A stretch of DNA of 64,000 nucleotides from positions 1,754,182 to 1,818,181 of the forward strand of contig JAJEKV010000059.1 in the NCBI GenBank assembly GCA_021234155.1, written 5' to 3'. Below are positions 11,160 to 22,852 of the stretch, in pieces (position 1 is the first letter of the stretch; each line of letters begins with the position of its first letter). The DNA comes from Isoetes taiwanensis. Taxonomy: Eukaryota > Streptophyta > Lycopodiopsida > Isoetales > Isoetaceae. The notes below the pieces were generated by a model that made no database searches, was not told the origin of the DNA, and saw only the letters and a list, made by a program, of their open reading frames with translations. Both the position numbers and the translations under genes were made by a program.

Positions 11160-14100
11160 TCTATGTACTTAAAATGTTTTGGGGGGTTGAAGCTCACGCC
11201 GGCGCTCACGCTTTTTCCGGCAAAAAGCGTAACATTTGGAACACAAAAATATTTCCGGCACCATTTTACCCTTTCCTCCCGTTACTTTTTTTTTTCCTTT
11301 GGCGAGGACCCGTTACAGACCGCCGGTTCTCCTCTCTGGCCAGTTGCACACGTCGGGGGAAAGGTGTATAGCAGGGATTTGAATCGGCGACGACTCCATT
11401 TCGATCGCCGTAGCCAACTCCGGCATTGTTACCTCGCTTTTTTCAATTCTACACAAGTTTTTGTTGGCGGTCCTATCCACCATAGCCGAGCTCAGGTAAG
11501 ATGCTACTTCATCTGTTTTTTTTAACCTTATTGTTAATGCTTTTTCTTATAACGTGGCGATGGATGCCTTACAGAGGTGCTTCCCTGTAACATCTTCTGC
11601 AAGTCTCAGAATGGTCTGGCTGATTACCAAAAGTCTCAAAATGGTCTGTAACATCTTCCCTCAGGCAGGTCTGGCTGAATGCCAAAATGCAGAGGCGGCT
11701 GGGGTGCTGAGAGTCGATTGCATGCTGGAGGAATTCTTCTGTTGGCGCATCTTGGTAAGCATCCTTAGGCCTTCCGCTCTGGCCAGCATTTTATTTTTTG
11801 TGTAAGCAGACAACTTCTCCTTTGCAACCAGCATGGCTCAGTTTTTCTTATCTAGATTTGGAATACATATTTCTTGCATTTGCTTGGTTCCTGGAGAGTG
11901 TTTCTGGATGTTTTGCAGGTAGATTTTTTTGTAAAACAACTCATATCTTAGAGTAACCTCATATGCATGCTGGCATAAAGGGCTACAAGTATCAAACTTC
12001 AATTTCGAAGCTCCTTCCATTTCCTGAAACAGTCAAGCTGGCTGAAACAGTCAAGCTGGAGACCAGCTAAAAGCCTGCCGAAATTGTTTTTTTCAAGCAA
12101 TTTTTGTGGCATTTTTTTTATTTATATTTTTTGTTGATTTTTTGATGGATAGCTTTCTTCCTCTCTTATCCTGATGCTAGACAGAAAATGATTCCTTGTG
12201 CATGCATAGTTGTGAACCAGCAAAACGGTATTTCTATTTTCTTTTGCTTTATATTTCCTTTGTCTTTTTTGATGGGTCTTTCTCTCATACTCTGAATCCA
12301 GACAGAAAATGGCTTGCATTTGCATCATTGCATTTGTGCATGCTTGGTTCTTTCATATGCTATGTAAGATGGCCATATCTTGCTATTTTTAAGATTTTTC
12401 TGCCTTTTTCTTTCAAGAGCTTAGCTAGCGTGTACATGAAGTGAGACATGAAGTCCAAGATGACATGATGATTACGGTAAGTCATATCACATTATGTGGT
12501 AGTTTTATTTAGATTACGGCTGCCTTTACATTGTTGTACATATGATATTTTTAATTTCTCAGATAATCAGCAATAAGTATGTTCAAGATGGTCTGGTAAT
12601 ATACTTTAGAACATAGCTTCTTTTTTGTTGTACACTTTTCATAAGCCACAAATATCATATTTGTCAAATGGCCAAAAATCAAATGCTGTGGATTTTGGTT
12701 TCATCTAGACATGCATTTTTATTAGTAAATGCAGGAAATAGATGAAAAGAATTTTGGTAAATGTATAAATGTGGATAATGGTTTCTGTGTAGATTATTGG
12801 GCAATAAATGTGAAATCATGTTTGGCATGCATGATCTGGAAATGTGCTTTAAGCTATGTGTAATTGTAGATTATGAACTGAAACAAAACTTGATAGGCGA
12901 GAAGGTACTCTTATTTTGTTAGAAATATAATATGGTAGTAGCTTGGTGTATAAATGCTGCAAATCATTATTCTTTTACATGCATTTGAATTATCTTACTG
13001 TGCCATATTCCTTTAGCATCTATAAAGATGAGATTAACAAATCCCGAGTCCAGCTTTTGGTGAATAATCACATCTATAGTAGTGGTATCATTTGGCATTG
13101 CTATCTGTGCTACTTAGTCATAAGAAAACCAGCACTATGGTTGCTTCTGAAGACATTGTTCTGAAGACATTGGCATTCAAATGACATTTCGTCAAGGTAA
13201 TGCTGGCCTTTTCTTGCAGTTGATTTGGCCATGCCAGACTTCTATGTATAGTGAACAGATATAGGCCATATGTTGAAAGAGTATTTATGTTGGGAACCAT
13301 TGTTGTTCTACAGACTGATTGGTATCATGAATGTCGATTCTATGAAATTGTTCTACAGACCGATTGGTATCATGAATTGTTTTATGAAATTTATTGAATT
13401 GCTATAAGGTTTTCATAAAAGTAGATGTTTTCCTTCCTTAAGGAAACATAATGTTGGTAAGTTATATGTGCAAGTAACTAAATTTGTTGTTGATGGCATT
13501 CAGAGTTATCAGAATAGTCTTTGCTCTCCTTTTTATTGTTTGAGGATGTTATCATTGAATTTGAATACAATGAGTTTTTTTTTATAGTTTCTACTTCTAA
13601 TTTTTGTTACTGCTTTCATTGATCTCAGGAGACCAATTGAGGTGATATACCAATGTGTGCAGAGAGGCGGTTGTTGGCAAATGCGTTGCGTGACTATTCT
13701 AACAAGGGTTGTGCTTTTATCAAAATCTTGCATCCTACGATACAAGTTCAGCACATTTCTATAAGTATTTCTTGGAATGTAAACACAGTTTTGTTGTTTC
13801 CTTTGACATGGAGTGCTTGAAAGTCTGCCTCAGTCTGCCTCAGAAAGCCCCAACAGCCTCTGATGCCAGGTACGTGACATGCCCTCTCAATCTTCAATTG
13901 CTTTAGGGTTACGAGCGAATCACCTAGAGGCAGCTTAGAGCAGGGCTGAAAGCAATATTATCATTTTTTTTTTTCGTTCAAACCATACTGCACATGTACT
14001 GGTTTTGCTCAAAATGCTTACTCGGTAGCAAGAAACCACACCAACTTATCCAGGGCCACTCATCTTTGACATCTGCAAATTTTTTTATCATATTGGCAAG

Positions 14101-15384
14101 CCATTTCGGCCAAGGGATGTGTTTCTGTCAAAAAAGGTATTGACCATCTGCATCTCTTCATGACACTCCAAGGTAACAAATCTCTTTCACATATAAATTT
14201 CATTTCTGGTTGCAGTGATCCTCATATAACTTCAAATAAGAAGACAGAAACGGTTTTGGACATCTGAGATAAGCTTTATTTGAGGAGTTGATGATTCAAC
14301 CCCTTTCCCCTTTCAAAATAATTCGTCTACTTTCCCCTTTCAAATTTGAGTTGATTTTTTGCAGAGAGGGAAGTGTTTTTCTCACGATGCTGGCAGTTAT
14401 GATCATGGGGTATGCTCCTCTGCCTTCTATGATTATCGAAATGGTGTTTAAATCTGCTTATGTTTTGTGTGTAAGTAGGTTTACCGTCAATTTTGGGCGC
14501 CAGTTCCCTGGATTTCGCCACAAGATACCTATTTTGTTTTCTTCTCGGGCTGACTGGTTTTGTCTATAAGCTATCTTGAGACACTGGGAGCAGGTACAAG
14601 CCTAACACTTTTGGTTTTGTAATTTACAGAAGGTTTAACAATCAAGAGTTTTATTTGCTAATATGGTCTGTTTCATTTTTCAGAAGCCCCTAGATTTATG
14701 CATCAATCGGCTGGAGCACTTGAGTTATGGTTCAAATCCATCATGATGTATGCGAAATCTTACATCTTTTTGAATTAGCACTTGCATCCTTGCTATATAG
14801 ATGGTTTTGTATGGTTTAACGCCTAAATGAACTTAGACTTTCTTGGTTTTGTATGGTTTAATGCCTAGAATTCCAAGGTACTAAGGACGTTTTTATGGTT
14901 CTACAAGGAATTCCAAGATACTAAGTACTAATGTTATGGTTCTACATCTTTGTTAAGTAATTTTGTGTGGATCAATGAAGAAAACATATATTCTGGGAAT
15001 CCACATGCTTTAAATCAATAAGCCCTTATTTGTGCAGAAGTATGCCTGCATTCTTTGATTTAATATGCAGACAATAGACCAAGTCAATCTCTTTTTCTGA
15101 TATATTGTTGCACCAAGGTATGTACTTTATTTGCTCAAATCCAGTCAATGTCTATTTCGGAATATTGCTGCACCAAGATACATATCATATTTTCACAAAT
15201 TCTAAATGCGATCTAGATTAAAGTTATCAGTATTAAATCAAACCAATGCATGGCAAATGTTATAAATCTTGATACTTTTGCCAGGTTTGTTATTACGAAG
15301 GCATGTCATCGTGTGTGCACTATTGAGCGAGGTCATTAACACGTTCCAAATTTAGCCCGGCAACGCCGGGCACCCGTTTACTAG
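11160..15384 (+). mobile_element. Non-autonomous Helitron, complete unit (4,225 bp)
   Basis: It starts TCTATGTACTTAAAATG directly after the CTAG of the preceding Helitron. It ends with the hairpin GCCCGGCAACGCCGGGC (15355-15371) and CTAG (15381-15384). The TC...CTAG format and hairpin position match Helitrons. The first ~150 bp (repeated CGCCGG and TTTTTCCGGCAAA motifs) are shared with the next unit and so belong to the family. No Rep/helicase coding sequence is visible. Inside are short open frames, GT/AG-bordered pieces and AT-rich sequence with no product I can name. Confidence 0.75.
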
Positions 15385-15860
15385 TCTACTTACTTAAAAT
15401 GTTTTTGCCCATTCTCTCTCACGCCGGTGTCCCCTTTTTCCGGTTCCAAAAGTAACGCTTTTTCCGGCAAAGCGTGAGTTTTGGAGCACAAAAATGTTTT
15501 CCGGCGACAACTTTCTCTCTCCTCCCTTTCTGTGTGCTCGATACGCACGACCTTGCAGCCGCCGTTACAAAGGGCTTTGTAGAGTGGGATCTGCGGGCAG
15601 TATATTGAATCATGTGGGCTTCTACAGGCTCCTCTACTCGGCAAGGATGTTTTCCTGCCCAGCGAAGCTGTACAAGGGTTTTTTTTTCTGGGGTAGGATT
15701 GCGCCACTATCACAGGGCCGTGTCATCTCCTTATATTGCTTCTTGGACCAACAAATGTGGCGTATGCTCATCCGGTAGATAACCTGATGGTTTGCTGGGA
15801 TGTTTTGATTGCTTTTATTAAGTTATCTTTCACTGTTGATCTGATTCACGTTGTCAGCCT

Positions 15861-16331
15861 TTGAAGAGCAACACGGAGCTCCAGATTTTTGCCAGTGGGA
15901 GTGGGAGGACTACCGTTGCTATCTGGCGAGAGATACTCCTCCCTTTTCTTAGTGGTCTGGCCGAAAAGACTGTTATCCTTCTCTGCCTTCATTCCAGAAG
16001 TGAAGCTGCTCTGCAACCACATCTAATTTATGCCCTTTGCAACCAGCATGCCTTTTTTCTGATGCCCCTGTGGAACGGTGGAGAGGAGTACATCGATCTA
16101 CACCAAGCGTTGTTCATGCACAAACTGAGATTAATGTTTGAGCTTTTGCATCCGGCCAGATTCGTGGCCTTAAGAAAGATGTCTAAAGCTTTTAGAATGG
16201 AGGTATGGCATCGCCGTATTTACACCCTATTTCTTCTTCCTTGGGTTTTCTGGCAAATCAAAGTGTTCCGTCATACTAGGAACAATTTTTTGCATTATCA
16301 AATCCGTTCAATGTGCAATCAGACTGGCTAG
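15861..16331 (+). other. Unidentified 156-codon open frame inside a Helitron
   Basis: This plus-strand open frame is flanked by a possible 3' splice site (GTTGTCAG near 15856). The translation is leucine-rich and aromatic (the ILLPFLSGLAEKTVILLCLH stretch, HPARFVALRKMSKAF). I recognise no domain. It could be a captured gene fragment or a chance frame. Confidence 0.25.
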
Positions 16332-18299
16332 AATTCTAGCAGAGTATTTGGAAAACACGAAGCTTGAGTATATTTGTGTTAGAAATGAATTGGTTTATGC
16401 AATTTGATGCAGGAGGTAATATTATGGAGGCTCTGTATTTTGCAGGTTTATAATAATCTGTCTCTCCTCTTTCCTCGGCCGCATGGTTTTCCTCCTCTAT
16501 CTTCCATGATTCTAGCCCAATTTCAGAATGGCAAAAGAGCTTCATCACAGTGTCGGACGTTGCCGAGCTAATTGGAGCAAATCGTTGCCACTTGACCTCT
16601 CAGTTTCGGCAAGGTATTTTATATTTTACTGCCCAGCATGTATTGCACATCCAGATACAAGGATTTTTCACACACCTAAAATGTATCAGGGCAGAGCTTG
16701 GGTATCAGGGCAGAGTGTGGAGACGAGATTTGAGGGCAGCACTGAGCTTGGAGCCGTTGTGAAAGTTCAATTCATGAATCCATGAAAGGTTTTAGAATGG
16801 TTTTTTACGGTAAGAATGGCTAGGGTCAGAATGGTTTTTTAGAATGCTTAGGGTTGAAATGGTTAAGTAACAGTTTTTTAGAATGCTTAGGCTTGAAATG
16901 GTTAAGTCTGCCAAAAAATTTATCCCTTTTGCCATTTTGCTGCTCTCTCCTGCGGCCACTTCTGTAGAAACAGACTGACTCTTTTCAGATTTGAGGCGCC
17001 AATAGCATTTATGCTGTTTTATTCTCCTCTTAGTAGAGATTTTATATTCCATGTTTCTTGCTTCTTCTGGGCATATGTATTCTGCAGCAGAAATAACAAA
17101 TTAAAATGGCTTAGGCTCATCTTTTTCGTGATTATGTAATATGCTTAAGTTATCCATAAACAAGAAAGTATGGTAATAAAGGACGGATTTGCCTCTGTCA
17201 TTTGTGTTTGTGGTGCAGATTAGCAACATTGTTTTGGATCTGTGGAGTTGGAATTTATGGTGCAAATGTTTTGGACATGTGGAGTTGGATTTATAATGCA
17301 TACTAGCAACGCTTTGTGGATGGATCAAACTGGGACATTGTGATGCTACATTCTTGGTAACATTTCCATTTTGCCTGAAGGTTATTTCCACCAATGAACA
17401 TTGTCTCAATGGCATACCCGCAAAGCCCTGCCATCCCCATTATGACCAATTCTAGAAAACCAATTTCCATGGCTCTTTTCAGAATAAAGAGGGCTTTGCC
17501 TGTACAAAATACAAGATGTGCTTAGTTTATGTTGGATTTGGTGGCGATTTTATGCTGATTCGATTCACTTTTTTTGTGTCCCCCTTTTTTCATAACACAG
17601 ATGAATTAATGGGTAGCTGTCTGTAGCAATTGGGACCTGATTTCTAGCTCGGAACTGTCTTCTTAACTTTGGCATTTCTATAAGGGGCAACAACGGGCTT
17701 ATCATCGGTTTATCCAGGTAGATTCTCATTTTCTTTTGTATCATCTCCTTGCTTGCTTGCATAACCGAAGCTTCCGATATATTGGCTTTTCAGCCTGGTT
17801 CTTTGTGGTGCTAACTAGGCTACATGACAAGGCTTGAGTGTCAATTTCTTTCCATTTTACAGAAGCTTTTTAGAAAGGTTTACTTATAGAAGCTTGCTTT
17901 GGGTTGAGATGGGTTGAGTTTATTTATGTTGGTTACATTAGTCATGTTGAGGTTTAGAGTTTTTCTTATTCTGCTCTTCTATAAGTTGAACGTGGCATAT
18001 TTTTATTGTGTGTTTTTTAGGGAAAGAGCCATACGTTGAATGGTTTTGGCTTGATAGCTGGCTTTTAGCAGGCAAAGCGATAACTACTTCTGATAGTGCC
18101 AAATGCAACCATGATTTCTGATTGCAGTCCTGAATCTGACTTGGAGCATGGTGTAAGAGAACAAAAGGTTCAATTTATTCTAGCTTTCAAATTAAATAGG
18201 TGTATTTTGGCATTACTTAGGTTCTTGCTGGATGTCACAAGAAGTAAATGTCACATTGGTAGTACAGTAGTAAAATTGTAAATCATTCGGAATTACTGG

Positions 18300-19598
18300 A
18301 AACTGTAAAACTGATCATAAATAAACAACACTTTTCAGCAATCATGGATGCATTGCAAGACATGCATGAGTGCAATAAGAAACGTTTGGATGCCGTAGCA
18401 CATGAAGTATTGAAGATTGCAAGGGGTTTTCCAACACCCATGAATCTAGCCGTGATTATTCCGGTCTGTAATCCGTGTTCAAACCCTCCATAGCCATGAC
18501 TTTCTGTCCTTACTTCCATTTTGCTGGACACAAGATCATATAAATCAAGTAAAGGTATGTATCCACATATATCAGGCGAGGATTCATATTTCTGGTCAAA
18601 ATCCTTCCATTTGCCATCAACAACAATACATGAGAGTTGCTTGGGAAGTATGCCAAGCTAAATACTTGAAGGGCTCATGAAAAAGCCTGGAATATGCGCT
18701 CAAGCTTATGCAGCATCCATTAGATAGCGGCCAAGTATGCTCTTCAATATTTCAAGCTACCAAATTAGAAGGCTTTACAAGTTGGGCAGTAATATGTTGA
18801 TGCAGACATGCATCGAATGGTTTAGATAAGCAAATTTTGGAGAGATGTTAAAAAATGCTTCATCCCGCAGGCCAAACATGCGCACAGCTTTATTCACCAA
18901 GGTTTGCCATGATTTGCCTGGAAAGTCTGTTGGTTGGATAGAAGAGCTACTTGAGAGATAGAAAAAAACTGTAAAACTGATCATAAATAAACAACACTTT
19001 TCAGCAATCATGGGTGCATTGCAAGACATGCATGAGTGCAATAAGAAACGTTTGGATGCCGTAGCACATGAAGTATTGAAGATTGCAAGGGGTTTTCCAA
19101 CTAGCCGTGATTATTCCGGTCTGTAATCCGTGTTCAAACCCTCCATAGCCATGACTTTCTGTCCTTACTTCCATTTTGCTGGACACAAGATCATATGAAT
19201 CAAGTAAAGGTATGTATCCACATATATCAGGCGAGGATTCATATTTCTGGTCAAAATCCTTCCATTTGCCATCAACAACAATACATGAGAGTTGCTTGGG
19301 AAGTATGCCAAGCTAAATACTTGAAGGGCTCATGAAAAAGCCTGGAATATGCGCTCAAGCTTATGCAGCATCCATTAGATAGCGGCCAAGTATGCTCTTC
19401 AATATTTCAAGCTACCAAATTAGAAGGCTTTACAAGTTGGGCAGTAATATGTTGATGCAGACATGCATCGAATGATTTAGATAAGCAAATTTTGGAGAGA
19501 GGTTAAAAAATGCTTCATCCCGCAGGCCAAACATGCCATAGCTTTATTCACCAAGGTTTGCCATGATTTGCCTGGAAAGTCTGTTGGTTGGATAGAAG
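18300..19598. repeat. Direct duplication, two ~640-bp copies 666 bp apart
   Basis: Copy 1 is about 18300-18944 and copy 2 about 18967-19598. They are nearly identical by eye, apart from a short deletion in copy 2 near 19101 and scattered substitutions. On the minus strand both contain the same coding-like piece (FPGKSWQTLVNKAVRMFGLR, DEAFFNISPKFAYLN), which looks like a captured exon of an unidentified gene. After the duplicated part the two copies diverge abruptly at GATAGAAG. Confidence 0.8.
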
Positions 19599-21696
19599 GC
19601 TTCCTTGCACAGAGAGCAGATTTGGAGCTTCAAGTAGCTTTTTTTAGTTTTGACCATGCTTCAGGGTCAGGCAGAATTATTTGTATTTTTCCATGTCCTT
19701 TGCCAGAAGAAGCAACTTTGATCAGTTTATGTTGTCTTGCAGCTCCTTGCAGGGGTTAAATTTTTTTAAGAATCTGAGGTTACGAAGGTGAGAGCATTTG
19801 CAGCAGCCATGAGCTAATAGGAGAAACTTGCAGAATCTGTTAATAAAATTGTGAAAGCTTTCATGTGTAGGATTTCTGTTCATCAAGTAATTGTTAATTG
19901 GGCTTTGAACTTTGACTGCAGGTTGTCACATGCTCCTTCTGTATTGCATCATAACCGATCCGCCGAGTTGCATGCATAAGTGTTTCCATGCATAAGTGTT
20001 TCCAGGTTAGGGAAGTTTTCCAAGCTACTATCTATTTAGGTTACATTCACTTGATTCTGTCTTGCAAAGAGCAAATTAGATGGAAAAGGAAGAGATTGTC
20101 TAACTGCCCATTGGAGAGTCTATAAGCTGTGTTGAATCAACTCTTGATTGCCCGTAGAATTGCGATCGTGTCTTAAAAGGTTAGTCATTGCTATTTACTT
20201 GAAGTAATTTCAGCACTTCTTATTTTCTTTGCTCATGCTCTTACATTTTCGATTTGCAGAGCTTTTACATCCCATCAAATTATTGATAGCCATTTATTTG
20301 GTTTCGGATTACAATGTCACTGGAATATGAGCACTATGGGGATATGGGTTCATTATATGCAGCATCATGTTTGGTGCCATTAAGGTATTTCCATCGTAGG
20401 TATTATCCTATTCATCATTTTTGTAATTACTGAAATTTTGAGAGGCAGAGCAGACTCTTTATAACATAATTTTTGTGCTGAACATTGTTTGGACTTGCAT
20501 GTGAAATGGGTCTACGAGCTTGATCAGTAATTCTTACCAGCAATGGAGTACTTTATCTGGGAAGCCTTCTTTGATTTGTTGACATTTCTGGACACTAAAC
20601 ACCTCTAGGTGTTTGGAGTTCAGAGAAGCTTCAAACGACCTTTTTACTATATATTCATGTATAGGAGCATCAAGAATTGGAGCAACCATGTATAGGAGCA
20701 TTAAGATTTGGAGCAAGCAATTATTATTTCAGATTTGTTTCCAAATAATTTGATAATTGTTTGCAGATTTGCAGATTATATGGATCAAGCAACTTAAGGA
20801 ATAAAACAACCTTAATGTCCATCCTTAAGAAATAAAAACGTAATAATGTTTTACATGTGTTATTATAAATGTTCCATCTCTTAAGAAATAAAACAACCTC
20901 CATCAAGAAGATGAGAAATATTTGATGAAGCAAGGCAACATTCGAGGCACACGTTAAAGATCTTTTTTCTCTAAATTAAGAAATATTATACATTATCATG
21001 TTATAGAGAGACACAACAAAACCGGTTAGGTAGGACCTAAAGGATCCATAGGGTATCTATTCTATATGATCAATCTTTCCTTAAAGCCTCATATAGCACA
21101 CGCCCTTACTCATGCACGGCAATGCCGGGCACATGTTTACACATTTCATTATGTTGGTTCGTTCACTTGCAAGATCCCACTAACTTTAACACGGAAACAT
21201 GTCAATTGACATTACAACAATATCTTGACATTACAACAATATAGCACATAGACACGTTTCCATAAGCTTTATATTCAGGTTTTGGCTGGCCATATAGTTT
21301 TCCACCCATGTTGTGGTACTACTCACCTTCCCTTGCGAAATGCACTCAAACTTTTCTTTATGCAATGCCAAGTATTGCCTACGTCGTTCATTACATAGGA
21401 AGGACAAGATTGTCACGAGCCATCAACTTCATAAGATGAAGTCTATATTGTCAACAAGATTGTTTGTTCCAAAAAATAAACCAAGAAACTTATATCCCAT
21501 CAAGGATTGATCATCAATTTACACAAGTGCAAGAAAGGTCGCATCAGCTTGCACATTTATTCCAAATGGTTGTGAGATTTAGAATTAAGAAAGGTAAGTT
21601 TAAGCTATTGTCGAAGTTGCACATATGGACGTTAAAGGCCGAGTATAAACACATATGAGGACATTAGCCCGGCAACGCCGGGCACATGTTTACTAG

Positions 21697-22328
21697 TCTT
21701 ATCTTCAAATGCACTATTTTACAAGGTTTTTGCATCGTCACCGTTGTTACTTTAACTTAGGTGCTTCAACATGGTCATCTTATCTTCAAATGCACTATAA
21801 TGTTTAGTTTGTACCTAGGATCATCAACACTCTTTTTTGGTTTCAATTTAATTTTTGGTTTTTCCTCCCTTTACATTCTTTTTGGCATTTATTAGGATAT
21901 TATATTTAACCTTGCTCTAGAATGAGGATGTCAAGTAACATTCCAACTCGGGCTTTTTATTTTTATCAGTATCAGCATTGCAAAGTGGGTTTCAGGGCAT
22001 TGTTTCAATGGATGTGCTGGGGGGTACATTATTTAGAATTGGGGCAACAACTTTGGGTTTCTATCTCAATACCACATATTCATTTAGGACAGTCTCATAT
22101 TGCACAGGTGTGGCCTTTGTTTTTTATGTCATAGGTGTACCATTCACTCATTCCCATTTATCTTCATATGGTTCCCTGGACTTCTTTTGTAGCATGGAAA
22201 TTCTATTTTGGGGGTCTTTGTTATTGATAGCCTAATTGGTCTTCCTTGTTTCTTGAATATTCGTCTTGGCACACTTTATTCCAACTTATCCTTTTTGTCA
22301 TATACTTCCGTGTTCTCCTTATGAACAT
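21697..22328. other. Helitron-copia interval with a 21-bp direct repeat
   Basis: A 21-bp sequence starting right after the Helitron CTAG (21697-21717) recurs exactly at 21778-21798 and encloses 60 bp. Forty-one of those 60 bp resemble 10115-10155. Two overlapping plus-strand open frames (21922-22235) show no recognised domain. Confidence 0.5.
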
Positions 22329-22852
22329 TGTTAGAATTCAAAGATTCTAATCAACCTAGTTTGCTTAAGATTGAAATTCTATTACTCAAGCTCAACTATA
22401 TCTTAGCAAACTAAGGTTTAATCTTGGACAATATTTCTATTGAAATATGAACTTCAAGATCATACAAAGATCATAACTCAATGGTATTATTAACACCCGA
22501 GAGCCCAAGCACTAAACCAATTAGGTTTAGTCTAAAAGCTGAAGATCTGCACACACAAATCATGCATTCCGGCTCATCTCAATCACCTTCATCTGTACAA
22601 TGCATCTGTTATTTATTTTTTCTTATGATCCCAGCGGTTTAGGCCGGGATCAAGCTAGGCAAGCCACCTAGCTCCGGATCCGAAGACTCAGCCTGTCGGT
22701 TAGGCACGAGCAGTATTATCCCACAAGCACTGTTTCACAAATGTGCCCTAATATTTTCAATGGTCCAAACTGCATTGATATGTTGAATTTCAACTGAGCT
22801 CACTCCAGTAACCTGTTTATGTACTTAGATTATGACATGACTAATGTTTTCA
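22329..22852 (-). repeat. Copia LTR (left; 3' LTR of the minus-strand element)
   Basis: 524 bp, TGTTAGAATTC...TTTTCA, nearly identical to 37427-37949. It begins with TG and ends with CA on the plus strand. Confidence 0.95.

Larger units (their letters stand above)
15385..21696 (+). mobile_element. Non-autonomous Helitron, complete unit (6,312 bp)
   Basis: It begins TCTACTTACTTAAAATG immediately after the previous CTAG and ends with a hairpin (21667-21683) and CTAG (21693-21696). It shares its 5' ~150 bp with the preceding unit. A degenerate second terminus (hairpin GCACGGCAATGCCGGGC at 21114-21130, followed by ACACATTT instead of CTAG) lies 560 bp before the end. The element may therefore contain an older Helitron end or an end bypassed by read-through. 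The interior has a long direct repeat (18300-19598) and many short open frames, but no Rep/helicase gene. Confidence 0.72.

Noticed and set aside
13961-14120. Another LINE copy, suggested by a T-run and CTTATCCAGGGCCA
   Set aside because: The similarity to the 7.8- and 51.6-kb LINEs is only about 15 bases, the terminal GAAGGACG motif is absent and no TSD was found.
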